Assembly (NCBI RefSeq): GCF_003122215.1 | Contig: NZ_QEYD01000005.1 | Span: forward strand, 248,001 to 312,000 | Length of the DNA: 64,000 nt | Source: Pararhodobacter marinus | Lineage (GTDB): Bacteria; Pseudomonadota; Alphaproteobacteria; Rhodobacterales; Rhodobacteraceae | Direction of reading: 5' to 3' | In this document: in pieces, positions 36,243-44,927 of the stretch | Layout of the letters: every line of letters begins with the position of its first letter | How positions within the stretch are numbered: position 1 is the first letter of the stretch | Translations under genes and position numbers: made by a program | The notes under the pieces: generated by a model | Seen by the model: only the letters and a program-made list of their open reading frames with translations | What the model was told of the DNA's origin: nothing | Databases searched by the model: none

Positions 36243-37406
36243 CACAAGGTGAACGGAGAGCGGCCCGTATTCCGGCCAGCGGGTCATTTCGGGTTCCGCC
36301 GTCAGGGTCAGGCGGGCGGTCTTTTGTGTAAGCTGTTCAAGCGTTTCGGCCAGCAACAGCCGGGCCAGCGGGGCGCCCGGGCACATATGCGGGCCGCGCC
36401 CGAAAGTCACCAGATCCGTTTCGCCCCGGTCCAGCCGGTAGGTATCGGCCTCGGGGAAAACGGCCTCGTCGCGGTTGCCCGAGGTAAAGACCACGGCCAG
36501 CGGGTCGCCCGCCCGGATCGTCTTGCCGCCCAGTTCGACATCGTGGCGCGCGGTGCGCGCGAAGCCGCGATAGGGGGTGTAAAGCCGCAACAGCTCTTCC
36601 AGCGCGACGGGGACCAGATCGGGGCGTTCCGTCAGCTCGGCATGATGCTCGGGATGGCGGGCGAGATGGATCGCCATCGAACCGATGAAGGTGGTGGGCG
36701 CGATGATCCCCACCAGCAGGAATTGCCGCAAGGCGCCCAGGATCTTGTCGTCGGGCAGCGCCTCACCGTCGACCCGGACGGCCAGCAGGTTCGAGACCGG
36801 GTCCTGATCTGGGTCCTGCGGGTTGGCCTTGCGATCCTCGATCAGGCGCGCGGCAATGGCATAGAGCGCGTCCGACCGCTCGCGCAACATGTCGAAATCC
36901 TGCCGTTGCAGCGCCATGTTGAATTCGGCCCCGACGCGGCGGATCTCCTCGGCATCCTTAGGGTTGAGGCGGAAGAACGCGGCCAAGAGCGCGATGGGCA
37001 GAACGAACGAGAAATCCTCGCAGATATCGCCCTTGCCCTGCGCGATGTAGCGGTCGAGATGCTCGGCCACCATCGCGCGCACCATGGGTTTCCAGCCTTC
37101 GATGCGCGCGGGGCTCAGAAAGCGCAGGATCGCGTTGCGATAGGGGATGTTGCCCGGCGGGTCCAGATGCAGCGGCGGGCGGCGCTGGGTGGTGGCGACG
37201 CGGGGGACGACATTCTGCACCGTGGTGGTGAAGGTCTTCCAGTCGGTCAGCACGCGGCAGATATCTTCGTGCTTCGTGACCGCCCAGAAACCGCCCATTT
37301 CCTCGGCCCAGGCGACGGGACAGCGTCCGCGCAGCTCTTTGAACAGGGCGTGGGGGCTGTCGAAATCCTCGGTTTCGGGGACGACGAAATCGGGGTCGTG
37401 GGTCAT
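36228..37406 (-). CDS. Cytochrome P450, copy A (atypical I-helix)
   Basis: 392-residue soluble bacterial P450. Heme-binding loop FGRGPHMCPG with the cysteine ligand, K-helix ELLR within ALEELLRLYTP, and PERF-like region present. The I-helix, however, reads LLVGIIAPTTFIGS: where most P450s have an acid-threonine pair there is Ala-Pro. The start at 37406 overlaps the other P450 (ATGA). No ferredoxin or reductase gene is in this cluster. Confidence 0.9.
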   Translation of the reverse strand: MTHDPDFVVPETEDFDSPHALFKELRGRCPVAWAEEMGGFWAVTKHEDICRVLTDWKTFTTTVQNVVPRVATTQRRPPLHLDPPGNIPYRNAILRFLSPARIEGWKPMVRAMVAEHLDRYIAQGKGDICEDFSFVLPIALLAAFFRLNPKDAEEIRRVGAEFNMALQRQDFDMLRERSDALYAIAARLIEDRKANPQDPDQDPVSNLLAVRVDGEALPDDKILGALRQFLLVGIIAPTTFIGSMAIHLARHPEHHAELTERPDLVPVALEELLRLYTPYRGFARTARHDVELGGKTIRAGDPLAVVFTSGNRDEAVFPEADTYRLDRGETDLVTFGRGPHMCPGAPLARLLLAETLEQLTQKTARLTLTAEPEMTRWPEYGPLSVHLVLTPR

Positions 37407-38578
37407 GTGAAATCCAGTCCCAGCCGGGTCACGCCGTATTCCGTCCAGCGCGCCCATTGCACCGGCTCGCCCAGCCGGAAAGGGGGCAGGGCGGCCAGCG
37501 TGTCGAGCGCGATGCGCGCCTGCAGCTTCGCCACCGACTGGCCGATGCACATATGCGGGCCGATGCCGAAAGCGATGTGACGGTTGGGCGAGCGGGTCTC
37601 GTCAAAGCGCATCGGGTCGTCGAAGACATCCGCGTCGCGATTGGCCGACAGGAAATTCAGCGCGACGGGGCAGCCTTCGGGGATCGCGGTGCCGCGCATC
37701 TCGGTGTCGTGCGTCGCCACCCGTACCAGTGCCTGATTGGGCGCGTAGCAGCGCAGCATTTCCTCGATCAAAAGGCGCTGATCCACCGCGCCTTGCCGCA
37801 GCCGCGCCTGCAGGTCCGGATCCTGCGCCAGATGCCACGCCATCGAGCACAGGAAATTGCGCGGCACGACATGGCCGCCGATCAGCATCAGCCGCACCAT
37901 GCCGGCCAGTTCCTCGAAGGAATAGGGCCCGCCTTCGGGCTCGTGCGCCATCAGGCCGGAAACGATATCGGTTTCGGGATCGCGCGGGTTGGCCATCCGG
38001 TCCTCGACCAGCCTCAGCGCGAAGCCGTCGATCTGCCGGCTGATCCCGCCCGCCGTGGACAGGTCCTGGCGCTGGACGGCGGCGACGTAATCGTGGCCGA
38101 GCTGGCCAAGCTCTTCGGATTCCGACAGGTCCATCCCGGCAAGGATGCACAGCGACCCCACGGTGAAGGGCGCGGCGAAGCCCTCGCCGAATTCGGGCGC
38201 CTCGCTGGTGCGCAACGCCTGCGCCAGATCCTCCGCCAGCGCGCGCAAGGGGGCTTCGATCGCGCGGATGCGGTTTTCCTTGAAGAACAGGTTCAGCCCC
38301 TTGCGGTAGCGCAGCGCCTCGGGCGGGTCTTTCTGCAACGGCAGCCGGGGCAGGCCCGCGCGGGGCGACGTCGGGATGACCGTCTGCCGGGTGGCGGTGA
38401 AGGTTTCGAAATCCTTCGAGGCCTGCACGACGTCGTCGTATTTCGTCAGCGTGTAGAACCCGCCCCAGTTCTGCGACCCGGCGACCGGGCATTGCGCGCG
38501 CAGGCGCGCCAGCTCGGCCTGGGGATCGGCAAGCGTCTGTTCGCCATGCGGGTCCCAGTCGTGGGGAATGGATTTCAT
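37403..38578 (-). CDS. Cytochrome P450, copy B (atypical I-helix)
   Basis: 391-residue P450 with heme loop FGIGPHMCIG and K-helix EMLR (IEEMLRCYAP). The I-helix is LMLIGGHVVPRNFLCS, lacking the conserved acid-alcohol pair (Val-Val/Pro instead). Start at 38578 overlaps the TRAP permease stop by 4 bases, so transport and oxidation are co-expressed. Only moderately similar to copy A, so not a recent duplicate. Confidence 0.9.
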   Translation of the reverse strand: MKSIPHDWDPHGEQTLADPQAELARLRAQCPVAGSQNWGGFYTLTKYDDVVQASKDFETFTATRQTVIPTSPRAGLPRLPLQKDPPEALRYRKGLNLFFKENRIRAIEAPLRALAEDLAQALRTSEAPEFGEGFAAPFTVGSLCILAGMDLSESEELGQLGHDYVAAVQRQDLSTAGGISRQIDGFALRLVEDRMANPRDPETDIVSGLMAHEPEGGPYSFEELAGMVRLMLIGGHVVPRNFLCSMAWHLAQDPDLQARLRQGAVDQRLLIEEMLRCYAPNQALVRVATHDTEMRGTAIPEGCPVALNFLSANRDADVFDDPMRFDETRSPNRHIAFGIGPHMCIGQSVAKLQARIALDTLAALPPFRLGEPVQWARWTEYGVTRLGLDFT

Positions 38579-39855
38579 CGGTCGAAGACCATCGTCGGCA
38601 GCCATAGCGAGACCTCCGGGACATAGGTGACAAGGATCAGGAAGCCGAGCATCGCCGCCACGAAGGGCAGCACGCCACGGATCGCTTCCGAGAGGGGCGC
38701 GCGGGCGATGGACGACAGCACGAAGAGATTGAGCCCGATGGGCGGCGTGAGGAACGCGATCTCCATGTTGACGATCAGCAGGATGCCGAAATGGATCGGG
38801 TCGATGCCAAGGATCGGCAGCAGCGGCAGCACGATGGGCGTGACGATCAAGAGCACCGCGACGGCATCCAGGAACATCCCCATCACCAGCATGATGAGAT
38901 TGAGCGCGATCAGGAACTGCCACGGCTCCAGCCCGGTCGCGGTGGCCCATCGCACGAGATGCGTGGGAATGCCGGATCCGGTGATCCAATGCGCGAACAG
39001 CATCGCGAACATGACGATGAAGGTCACGGCCGAGGCCGCTTTCATCGCTTCGGCGGTCATGCTGAACACGTCTTTCCAACCGACCTCGCGGTAGACCAGC
39101 ACCGCGATCAGCACCGACGAGATCGCCGCCACACCGGCGGATTCCGTTACCGTGGTGATGCCCGAATAGATGCCCACGAAGACCGAGATCGGGATGAACA
39201 GGGCGGGCAGCGCGCGCAGGTTGCGGCGCGTGAATTCCTGCCGCGACAGCCGCTCGCCCGACGCATAGCCGCGCTTTCGCGAGATGATCATCACCACCGT
39301 CGCCAGGATCGCGGCCTGGATCAGCCCCGGCACGACGCCTGCCAGGAACAGGCGCGGCACCGATTCCTCGGCAATGAGGCCGAACAGGATCATCGACAGC
39401 GAGGGCGGGATCAGCATCCCCAGCGTCCCCGAGGCGCCGACCGTGCCGAGCGCGAAGGGCCGGTGATAGCCGCGCGCGACCATGGCGGGGATCAGGAAGG
39501 TGCCCATCGCCATCGCCGTGACCACCGACGAGCCCGAGATCGCCGCGAACAGCGTCGTCGCCAGCACGCAGACCAGCCCCAGCCCGCCGCGGAAATGCCC
39601 GACCCAGGCCTCGGCCGCGTCGATGATGATCCGCGCGATGCCGCCCCGCTGCATGAAGGTCGCGGCCATGACGAAGAACGGCACGGCAAGGAAGGTGGTC
39701 GAGTTGATGCCCGAGACCGAGGTCATCGCGGCATCGAAAAGGGGCCGGCCCTCGAAGGCCAGCATGACCAAAGCGGCGACACCCAGCGCCACGAAAATCG
39801 GCGCCCCCAGCGCCATCAGCGCCAGCATCCCGCCCAGTCCGATTACCGCTTCCAT
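38575..39855 (-). CDS. TRAP transporter large permease (DctM family)
   Basis: 426-residue DctM with GSSVVTAMAMG and GASGTLGMLIPPSLSM. Third TRAP system of the window. Follows the small permease by one base and overlaps the first P450 of the oxidation cassette, implying that the imported compound is the P450 substrate or a precursor. Confidence 0.93.
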   Translation of the reverse strand: MEAVIGLGGMLALMALGAPIFVALGVAALVMLAFEGRPLFDAAMTSVSGINSTTFLAVPFFVMAATFMQRGGIARIIIDAAEAWVGHFRGGLGLVCVLATTLFAAISGSSVVTAMAMGTFLIPAMVARGYHRPFALGTVGASGTLGMLIPPSLSMILFGLIAEESVPRLFLAGVVPGLIQAAILATVVMIISRKRGYASGERLSRQEFTRRNLRALPALFIPISVFVGIYSGITTVTESAGVAAISSVLIAVLVYREVGWKDVFSMTAEAMKAASAVTFIVMFAMLFAHWITGSGIPTHLVRWATATGLEPWQFLIALNLIMLVMGMFLDAVAVLLIVTPIVLPLLPILGIDPIHFGILLIVNMEIAFLTPPIGLNLFVLSSIARAPLSEAIRGVLPFVAAMLGFLILVTYVPEVSLWLPTMVFDR

Positions 39856-39856
39856 G

Positions 39857-40387
39857 TCATTCGGCCTTTTTCGTGAAGTCCGCCGTTTCGGCGGGTTCCG
39901 GGCTGGTCGTGATCCCGCGCCCGGCGAAGGCCAGAAGGATCATCTTCAGCACCATCAGCCCCATGCCCGTGGGCAGGGCCAGGAACAGGAACCATGCCTG
40001 CGGCGTGCGCAGGCTCGAAGCCGAGCGGTCATCGAGCATCCGCGAGAATTCGAACGCCTCCCAGCCCAGCCACGCCATGACGGCGCAGAAAACCAGCGTC
40101 AGCGCGAAGGTGAACACGGCGGCGGCGCGGCGCTTGCGGTCGGACAGGCCTCCGACGATGATCTCGGTATTGATGTGGCGCCCCTCGGCGGCCAGCGTCG
40201 ACCCGGCGATGACCGAGGCCCAGACGATGAAGTAAAGCGCCACCTCGTCGGCCCAGTCGACGGCATGCTGCGGCGTCAGCACCCGCACCGCCGCGCCGCC
40301 CATGAAGGTGAACAGCGCGCAAAGCACGAGAAGGCCGATCAGCACGGTCTCGATCCGGGACCAGATGCGCAGGATCGTGTCGGTCAT
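39857..40387 (-). CDS. TRAP transporter small permease (DctQ family)
   Basis: 176 residues, four hydrophobic helices; starts MTDTILRIWSRIETVLIGLL at 40387 (the frame is open further to 40486 but that part looks non-coding). WADEVALYFIVWASVIAGS is the typical DctQ core. Lies 52 bases after the receptor. Confidence 0.9.
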   Translation of the reverse strand: MTDTILRIWSRIETVLIGLLVLCALFTFMGGAAVRVLTPQHAVDWADEVALYFIVWASVIAGSTLAAEGRHINTEIIVGGLSDRKRRAAAVFTFALTLVFCAVMAWLGWEAFEFSRMLDDRSASSLRTPQAWFLFLALPTGMGLMVLKMILLAFAGRGITTSPEPAETADFTKKAE

Positions 40388-40439
40388 GAATCCGTCCGTT
40401 CCGGGAAGGCGGCGGGGGCAGGGGCCCCCGCGCGCCGGT

Positions 40440-41459
40440 TCATGCGCCTTGCAGCGCCTCGGCCACGCGGGCCACGAAATCGGCATTCATGCCCGAGGCA
40501 TCGACGATATCGTCCTGCACCGCCAGCATCCGCTCGCGCATCTCGCTCACCGCCTCGTCCGAGGGATCGGCATAGGTGATGCCATTCTCCTCGTTGGTCG
40601 CGCGCGCATGGGCCAGTTCCTCGGCCGCGTAGTCGCGCGCCCAGCCCACGGTCTGCGACCAGGCGTCGTCGATGATCTGGCGCTGTTCGTCGGTCAGCCC
40701 GTTCATCACGCGCGCCGACATCAGCGGGATGTAGACGCCCCAGCCGGCATTGTCGTTGAAGGCATGGGCGATGCCCGCCTCCCACAGTCGCCCGCCCGAG
40801 ATGGTCAGATCGGTGACCGAGCCCATCCCCTCGATCTGGCCCTGCGTCAGCTGCAGCACGATCTCGGTCCGGGGCGTGGCAACGCCGTTGATGTTCATCG
40901 CGTTCATGATCGCCACCACGACCGGGCTGGGCGGCGTGGCCAGCGTCCGGCCTTCGAGCGCGGCGTAGCTGTCGGCCGGCTCGACCGTGTAGGCGGTGTT
41001 GTTGGGGGCGAACTCGAAATGCCCGCCCGACGGCACCATGATGCCCCGGCTTTCCAGCATCGCCCACAGCTCGTCGCCCAGATCGCCGTCCAGGATCCCG
41101 CGCACATCCTCGGCGCTGGCGCCGAAGAACATCGGCAGGGTGATGACGCTCAGATTGGGCTCGAGCCGGCTGAGCGTGGGCGAGGCCTGGATCGACAGGT
41201 CCAGCGCGCCCGAGGCCAGCGCCCGGATCGCATCGGCCGAGTTATAGAGCTGCCCCGCCGGGAAGATCTCGACCGCGATGTCGCCGCCCGACAGTTCGCC
41301 GATGGTTTCGGCCCAGCGTTCGGCGGCCAGGTTGCGCACATGGCCCGGCGGGGTTTCCACCGACAGCCGCAGGTTGACGGATTGCGCCGAGACAGCAGTC
41401 GCGGCGGCCATGACCGCGCCGATCAGCGCAGATCCCAGCAAGTTCGTTCTCATTCCCAT
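40440..41459 (-). CDS. TRAP transporter substrate-binding protein (DctP family)
   Basis: 339 residues with signal peptide (MRTNLLGSALIGAVMAAATAVSAQ). DctP core: LEGRTLATPPSPVVVA, LTQGQIEGMGSVTD. AGGAGG lies 7 bases before the ATG at 41459. Starts 24 bases after the CoA-transferase stop, so it belongs to that transcript. Ligand unknown, presumably a carboxylic acid. Confidence 0.92.
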   Translation of the reverse strand: MGMRTNLLGSALIGAVMAAATAVSAQSVNLRLSVETPPGHVRNLAAERWAETIGELSGGDIAVEIFPAGQLYNSADAIRALASGALDLSIQASPTLSRLEPNLSVITLPMFFGASAEDVRGILDGDLGDELWAMLESRGIMVPSGGHFEFAPNNTAYTVEPADSYAALEGRTLATPPSPVVVAIMNAMNINGVATPRTEIVLQLTQGQIEGMGSVTDLTISGGRLWEAGIAHAFNDNAGWGVYIPLMSARVMNGLTDEQRQIIDDAWSQTVGWARDYAAEELAHARATNEENGITYADPSDEAVSEMRERMLAVQDDIVDASGMNADFVARVAEALQGA

Positions 41460-41483
41460 TGGTCTTCCTCCTCCCGTTATTCG

Positions 41484-42626
41484 TCACGATGTCGCATGTC
41501 GTCCCGCGCCCAGTTCCGGCGCCGGACAGGCAATGCCCGGCCCCCCCTCCTTGAACCGGAACCCGGCATTCAGGATACGCTGCCGCCCGCCATGGCGCGC
41601 GGGCAGGTCCAGAAACAGATCGCGCCCGGCCAGATGAGGCATCGCCACCGCATCGGCCAGATCCTGCACCCGCGCCGCAGGGACGCCGCAGGCGCGCAAG
41701 GCGTCTTCCCAATGCGCGGCGGGGCGGGTCTTCAGCACCGCGCCCATCGCTCCGGCCATCGCATCGGCATTCGTGGCCCGTGCCCGGCGGTCGACAAAGC
41801 GCGGATCGTCGAGCAGCGCCTCAAGCCCCAGAACCGCCAGCACCTTTGCCACATGCGCGTCCTCGACCGCGCCGATGGTGATCGCGCTGTTCCCGGCGCA
41901 GGAAAACGTATCCGAGGTCGGCGCGCGGCTGAAGCCCCGGTTGCCCGTGCGTACCGGCGTCTCGCCCGCAATCAGCAGCGGATTGACCACCGACAGCATC
42001 ATCACCAGAGCCGCGTCCAGCATCGCTACGTCGATTTCCTGCCCCGCGCACAACCCGCGCTCGCGTTGCAGCAGGGCGGTCTGGATCGCAAAGGCGGCCA
42101 GCAGGCCGGTGAAAGTATCGACCACCGGAAAGCCCACGCGCATCGCCGGATCCTCGGGCAGGCCCGACAGCGACATCAGGCCCGACAGGCTCTGGATGAT
42201 CTGGTCCATCGCCGCGACATCGGCCAAAGGCCCGGTCTGCCCGAAGCCCGAGATCGCGCACCAGACCAGATGCGGATGGCGCGCGCGCATCTCGGCAGCG
42301 CCCAGGCCCAACCGCGCCATCACGCCGGGGCGGAAATTCTCGACCACCACGTCCGAGGCGGCGATGATCGCTTCGGCCTCGGCGCGGCCCTCGGGTGTCT
42401 TCAGGTCCAAAACCACCGAGCCCTTGCCCGCATTGATCCCGGCAAAGGCGGGCGACAGGCCGCGCTGGGCCGGGTCGAGCGTGTAATTGCGCAGGTTGTC
42501 GCCACGGGGGGATTCGATCTTGGTCACCTCGGCGCCGTTGAGCGCGAGGAAATGCGTGGCCAGCGGTCCGGCCACGACATGGCTGAAATCGGCGACCCTG
42601 ATTCCGGTCAACGCGCGCTGCGTCAT
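41484..42626 (-). CDS. CaiB/BaiF-type (family III) CoA-transferase
   Basis: About 380 residues. Family III features: VADFSHVVAGPLATHFLALNG, GADVTKIE-like GAEVTKIESP, LDLKTPEGRA, VVENFRPGVMARLGLG and the likely catalytic aspartate in FPVVDTFTG. It would move CoA between an acyl-CoA and the acid taken up by the neighbouring TRAP system. The second ATG (42626) is preferred since GGAGG is 6 bases before it and touches the first (42632). Confidence 0.9.
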   Translation of the reverse strand: MTQRALTGIRVADFSHVVAGPLATHFLALNGAEVTKIESPRGDNLRNYTLDPAQRGLSPAFAGINAGKGSVVLDLKTPEGRAEAEAIIAASDVVVENFRPGVMARLGLGAAEMRARHPHLVWCAISGFGQTGPLADVAAMDQIIQSLSGLMSLSGLPEDPAMRVGFPVVDTFTGLLAAFAIQTALLQRERGLCAGQEIDVAMLDAALVMMLSVVNPLLIAGETPVRTGNRGFSRAPTSDTFSCAGNSAITIGAVEDAHVAKVLAVLGLEALLDDPRFVDRRARATNADAMAGAMGAVLKTRPAAHWEDALRACGVPAARVQDLADAVAMPHLAGRDLFLDLPARHGGRQRILNAGFRFKEGGPGIACPAPELGAGRHATS

Positions 42627-42642
42627 CGACATCCTCCCTATG

Positions 42643-42676
42643 GTTCATAGAATGAACTAAATTGGGAGTCTGTCAA
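42643..42676 (-). promoter_or_regulatory. Promoter and MarR-type operator of the CoA-transferase/TRAP/P450 operon
   Basis: Minus-strand TTGACA (42676-42671), an 18-base spacer ending in AATTTAGTTCA, then TTCTAT as -10. Overlapping the -10 is the perfect inverted repeat GTTCAT-AGA-ATGAAC (42643-42657). The -35 lies in the last codons of the upstream dehydratase-like gene. The same arrangement occurs at 44850-44883, so both are probably controlled by the MarR protein at 44928. Confidence 0.72.
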
Positions 42677-43947
42677 CGACCTTTTGCGCGCCGTCCTTCC
42701 GTCACCCGGTCGATTCCGGCCTGAACCCGTGCGCGGGCTTCGGTGCCGTCCCAGCCCCGCGCATCGACCATGTCCGCGTCCAGCATGACCGTCGCCACGC
42801 CCGCTTCCTCGAGCGCCCGCGCGATGAAGCGTGTCCCGTAGCCCGAAGGCCGGTCCGCCGAGGGCACGATGATCACCGCAAGGTCGATGCGGTTCGCCCG
42901 CGCTTCCTTGACATGCCACGCGCCCGCCCAGGGCGGCTGGTGCAGATGCTCGTTGATGTCGCTCACCCGCGCGGCCAGCGCCCGCACCGGGTCGCCGTGA
43001 TCCGCGCGGATATAGCCATCGGCGGCGAAGGGCAGGTACATCGACCAGGCGAAGACCGCGCCCTGGTGCTCGAACGCGGTGTAGAAGCCGGTATCGAACC
43101 ACAGGCCCGCGCCGATCCACATCATGCGCACCCGCTCGTCCGGGCAGACCGCCGCGCCCGAGGCGATCTGCGCGGCCAGTGCGTCGCGGAAGCGTTCGGC
43201 ATGGGCCAGCGCCCAGTCGCTGCCCCGGTGCCATTGCGGGATCATCACGTTGGGGATCATCTCGGAAATCCGCACGGGCAGGCGCGGGGCGTCCGCGATC
43301 ATCCGCGCGCAGTCTTCGAAAATCCGCTCCTGCCGGTCGATCCGCTCCATGAGCTGCGCCAGCGCGCCATCGGGCGTGCGGCGGCCCGCCACCTGTTCGG
43401 CCATCTCGGTCAGTTCAGCGATCTCGCCCGCCATCAGGTCCAGCCGGTCCGCGCCCACCGTGTCCTCCCAGTCGCGGCGCAGCGGCGTCCACCAGTCGGG
43501 CTGAGGGTCCGGATGGCCCGGCGCGCTGAGGATCTTCAGCGGCGCGCCGGTCAGTCGCGCCCATTCGGCAAAGATCAGCGGGTGATCGTCGGCCGAGGCC
43601 CGCGCGCAAAGCAAACCCGGCACGGGCAGGCCGCCCCATGGCTGCGTTTCGGGCCGGCCATCCATCGCGGCGAAAAGCGGCAGGGCGGAATACTTGGCCA
43701 GCCGGGCGTGGAAGCCCATCGCCTCGGATGCGTCCAGATGCAGACCGCTCAGCTTCTTCGCGGCGATGACCGAGGACCACCATTGATTGACCACGACCGG
43801 CATGTCGAGCGCGTGGAACACCTCCATCGGCGTGTCGGCATTGGCAAAGGCATAGGCCTCGCCCCCGGCCAGCCGGGCGCGCAGGCTCTTGGCCCAGTCG
43901 CGCTGATAGGCGGCAGCCTCGGCGGAGCAGGGCAAAGCGGGGGTCAT
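42673..43947 (-). CDS. 2-hydroxyacyl-CoA dehydratase family protein, large subunit-like
   Basis: 424 residues of the HgdB/BcrC/FldBC superfamily. Supporting regions: MEVFHALDMPVVVNQWW, GLHLDASEAMGFHARLAK, GLLCARASADDHPLI and the C-terminal RANRIDLAVIIVPSADRPSGYG followed by FIARALEEAGV. Members normally bind a [4Fe-4S] cluster and act anaerobically. Here one cysteine (GLLCARA) is at a canonical place, but the expected later cysteine sites look substituted (AWSMYLP; PSADRPS). Overlaps the next gene by 4 bases. Substrate unknown. Confidence 0.72.
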   Translation of the reverse strand: MTPALPCSAEAAAYQRDWAKSLRARLAGGEAYAFANADTPMEVFHALDMPVVVNQWWSSVIAAKKLSGLHLDASEAMGFHARLAKYSALPLFAAMDGRPETQPWGGLPVPGLLCARASADDHPLIFAEWARLTGAPLKILSAPGHPDPQPDWWTPLRRDWEDTVGADRLDLMAGEIAELTEMAEQVAGRRTPDGALAQLMERIDRQERIFEDCARMIADAPRLPVRISEMIPNVMIPQWHRGSDWALAHAERFRDALAAQIASGAAVCPDERVRMMWIGAGLWFDTGFYTAFEHQGAVFAWSMYLPFAADGYIRADHGDPVRALAARVSDINEHLHQPPWAGAWHVKEARANRIDLAVIIVPSADRPSGYGTRFIARALEEAGVATVMLDADMVDARGWDGTEARARVQAGIDRVTEGRRAKGR

Positions 43948-44828
43948 GCGGCGGGCTCCGGCAGGGAAGGGGGCAGGTCCGAGGGGGTGGGCCAGCTGGG
44001 CACGAAGCCCAGATCGACGAACGCGACCCCCGCCGCCGCGCAGTCGCGCGCGACCTGCGGCTTGCGCCAGCCATGCAGATCGTCCTGCGGATCGACCTGC
44101 CAGACGAGCGTGTCGATCCGATAGGTTTTCAGAAGATCGGGCAGGGCCCCCTGCGGTGCATCCGGCCCCTGCAGGTCCAGCACCAGCGCCCCCTGCGCAT
44201 CGAGCCAGCGGTGCAGCCCGTCCCCGCCCAAGGGCGCGCCCGCCAGCGCCAGACGCGGCCCGTTGCGTGCCGGTGTTCCCGGGCCGGCATCGACCGTCAA
44301 GCCGCCGGCGCGCGCGGCGAGGCGGCGGGCAAAGGCTTCGGCCCCGGAAATCCGGCCCTCTGCCTGCTTCCGTTGCAACGCGGCCAGCGGGCCCGCCCGG
44401 TCGGCCACCGCGCCGCGCGGCACCCCGGCCAGCGCCCGTGTCAGCCGCGCGACCTGTCTGGCATCGAAGGCCCGCGCCGCCGCGCCGGTGCTGTCGGCCC
44501 GCGACCACAGGAACAGGGGCGGGCCGGCGGGCAACAGGCCGAGCCGCCGGAACTCGGCTGCATAGCGATAGGCATGCAGCGCGCCGGGACCGGCGCGCCA
44601 GATCACGATCGCCGTGGCGTCGTCGAACGCCCCCGCTTCGAGCCCGAACAGGAAGCGGCGCACGAACGGGTCCAGGAACGGCTCGAGCAGCGGCGCAAGG
44701 GCGCTGGGCACAAGCGGCTCATGCGCCACGCGCGTCACGTCTCGCACCGGCAGCCCTGCCAGCGCGGGATGATCCAGCGGCGCATCATGGCCGAACATCA
44801 CGAGAAACGAAGGGGTGGGAACGGGCAA
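43944..44828 (-). CDS. 2-hydroxyacyl-CoA dehydratase family-like protein, small subunit
   Basis: About 294 residues; remote similarity to the second subunit of 2-hydroxyacyl-CoA dehydratases: RLALAGAPLGGDGLHRWLDA and DTLVWQVDPQDDLHGWRKP followed by a Rossmann-like LGF end. Nearly cysteine-free, so it cannot bind its own cluster. The start is uncertain: TTG at 44828 has GGAG 6 bases upstream; TTG 44867 and an internal ATG near 44798 are alternatives. First gene of the leftward run, divergent from the MarR regulator. Confidence 0.6.
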   Translation of the reverse strand: MPVPTPSFLVMFGHDAPLDHPALAGLPVRDVTRVAHEPLVPSALAPLLEPFLDPFVRRFLFGLEAGAFDDATAIVIWRAGPGALHAYRYAAEFRRLGLLPAGPPLFLWSRADSTGAAARAFDARQVARLTRALAGVPRGAVADRAGPLAALQRKQAEGRISGAEAFARRLAARAGGLTVDAGPGTPARNGPRLALAGAPLGGDGLHRWLDAQGALVLDLQGPDAPQGALPDLLKTYRIDTLVWQVDPQDDLHGWRKPQVARDCAAAGVAFVDLGFVPSWPTPSDLPPSLPEPAA

Positions 44829-44849
44829 TCGGGTCTCCGCAGCTATGAA

Positions 44850-44883
44850 GTTAATTTTATGAACCAAATTCGCCCCCCGTCAA
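44850..44883 (-). promoter_or_regulatory. Promoter and MarR-type operator of the dehydratase-like genes
   Basis: Minus-strand TTGACG (44883-44878), an 18-base spacer ending AATTTGGTTCA, then TAAAAT (44859-44854). Over the -10 is GTTCAT-AAA-ATTAAC on the minus strand (44850-44864), one mismatch from perfect symmetry and near-identical to the site at 42643-42657. It also lies in front of the divergent MarR gene, suggesting autoregulation. Confidence 0.72.
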
Positions 44884-44927
44884 ACAGAAGTCTTGCGCCA
44901 CGCGGGGGGCGGGGGCAGATTGTGGCG

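Noticed and set aside
42673-44828. Benzoyl-CoA reductase or a classical 2-hydroxyacyl-CoA dehydratase
   Set aside because: No activator ATPase, few cluster cysteines, aerobic oxygenase neighbours; kept as family-level call only.
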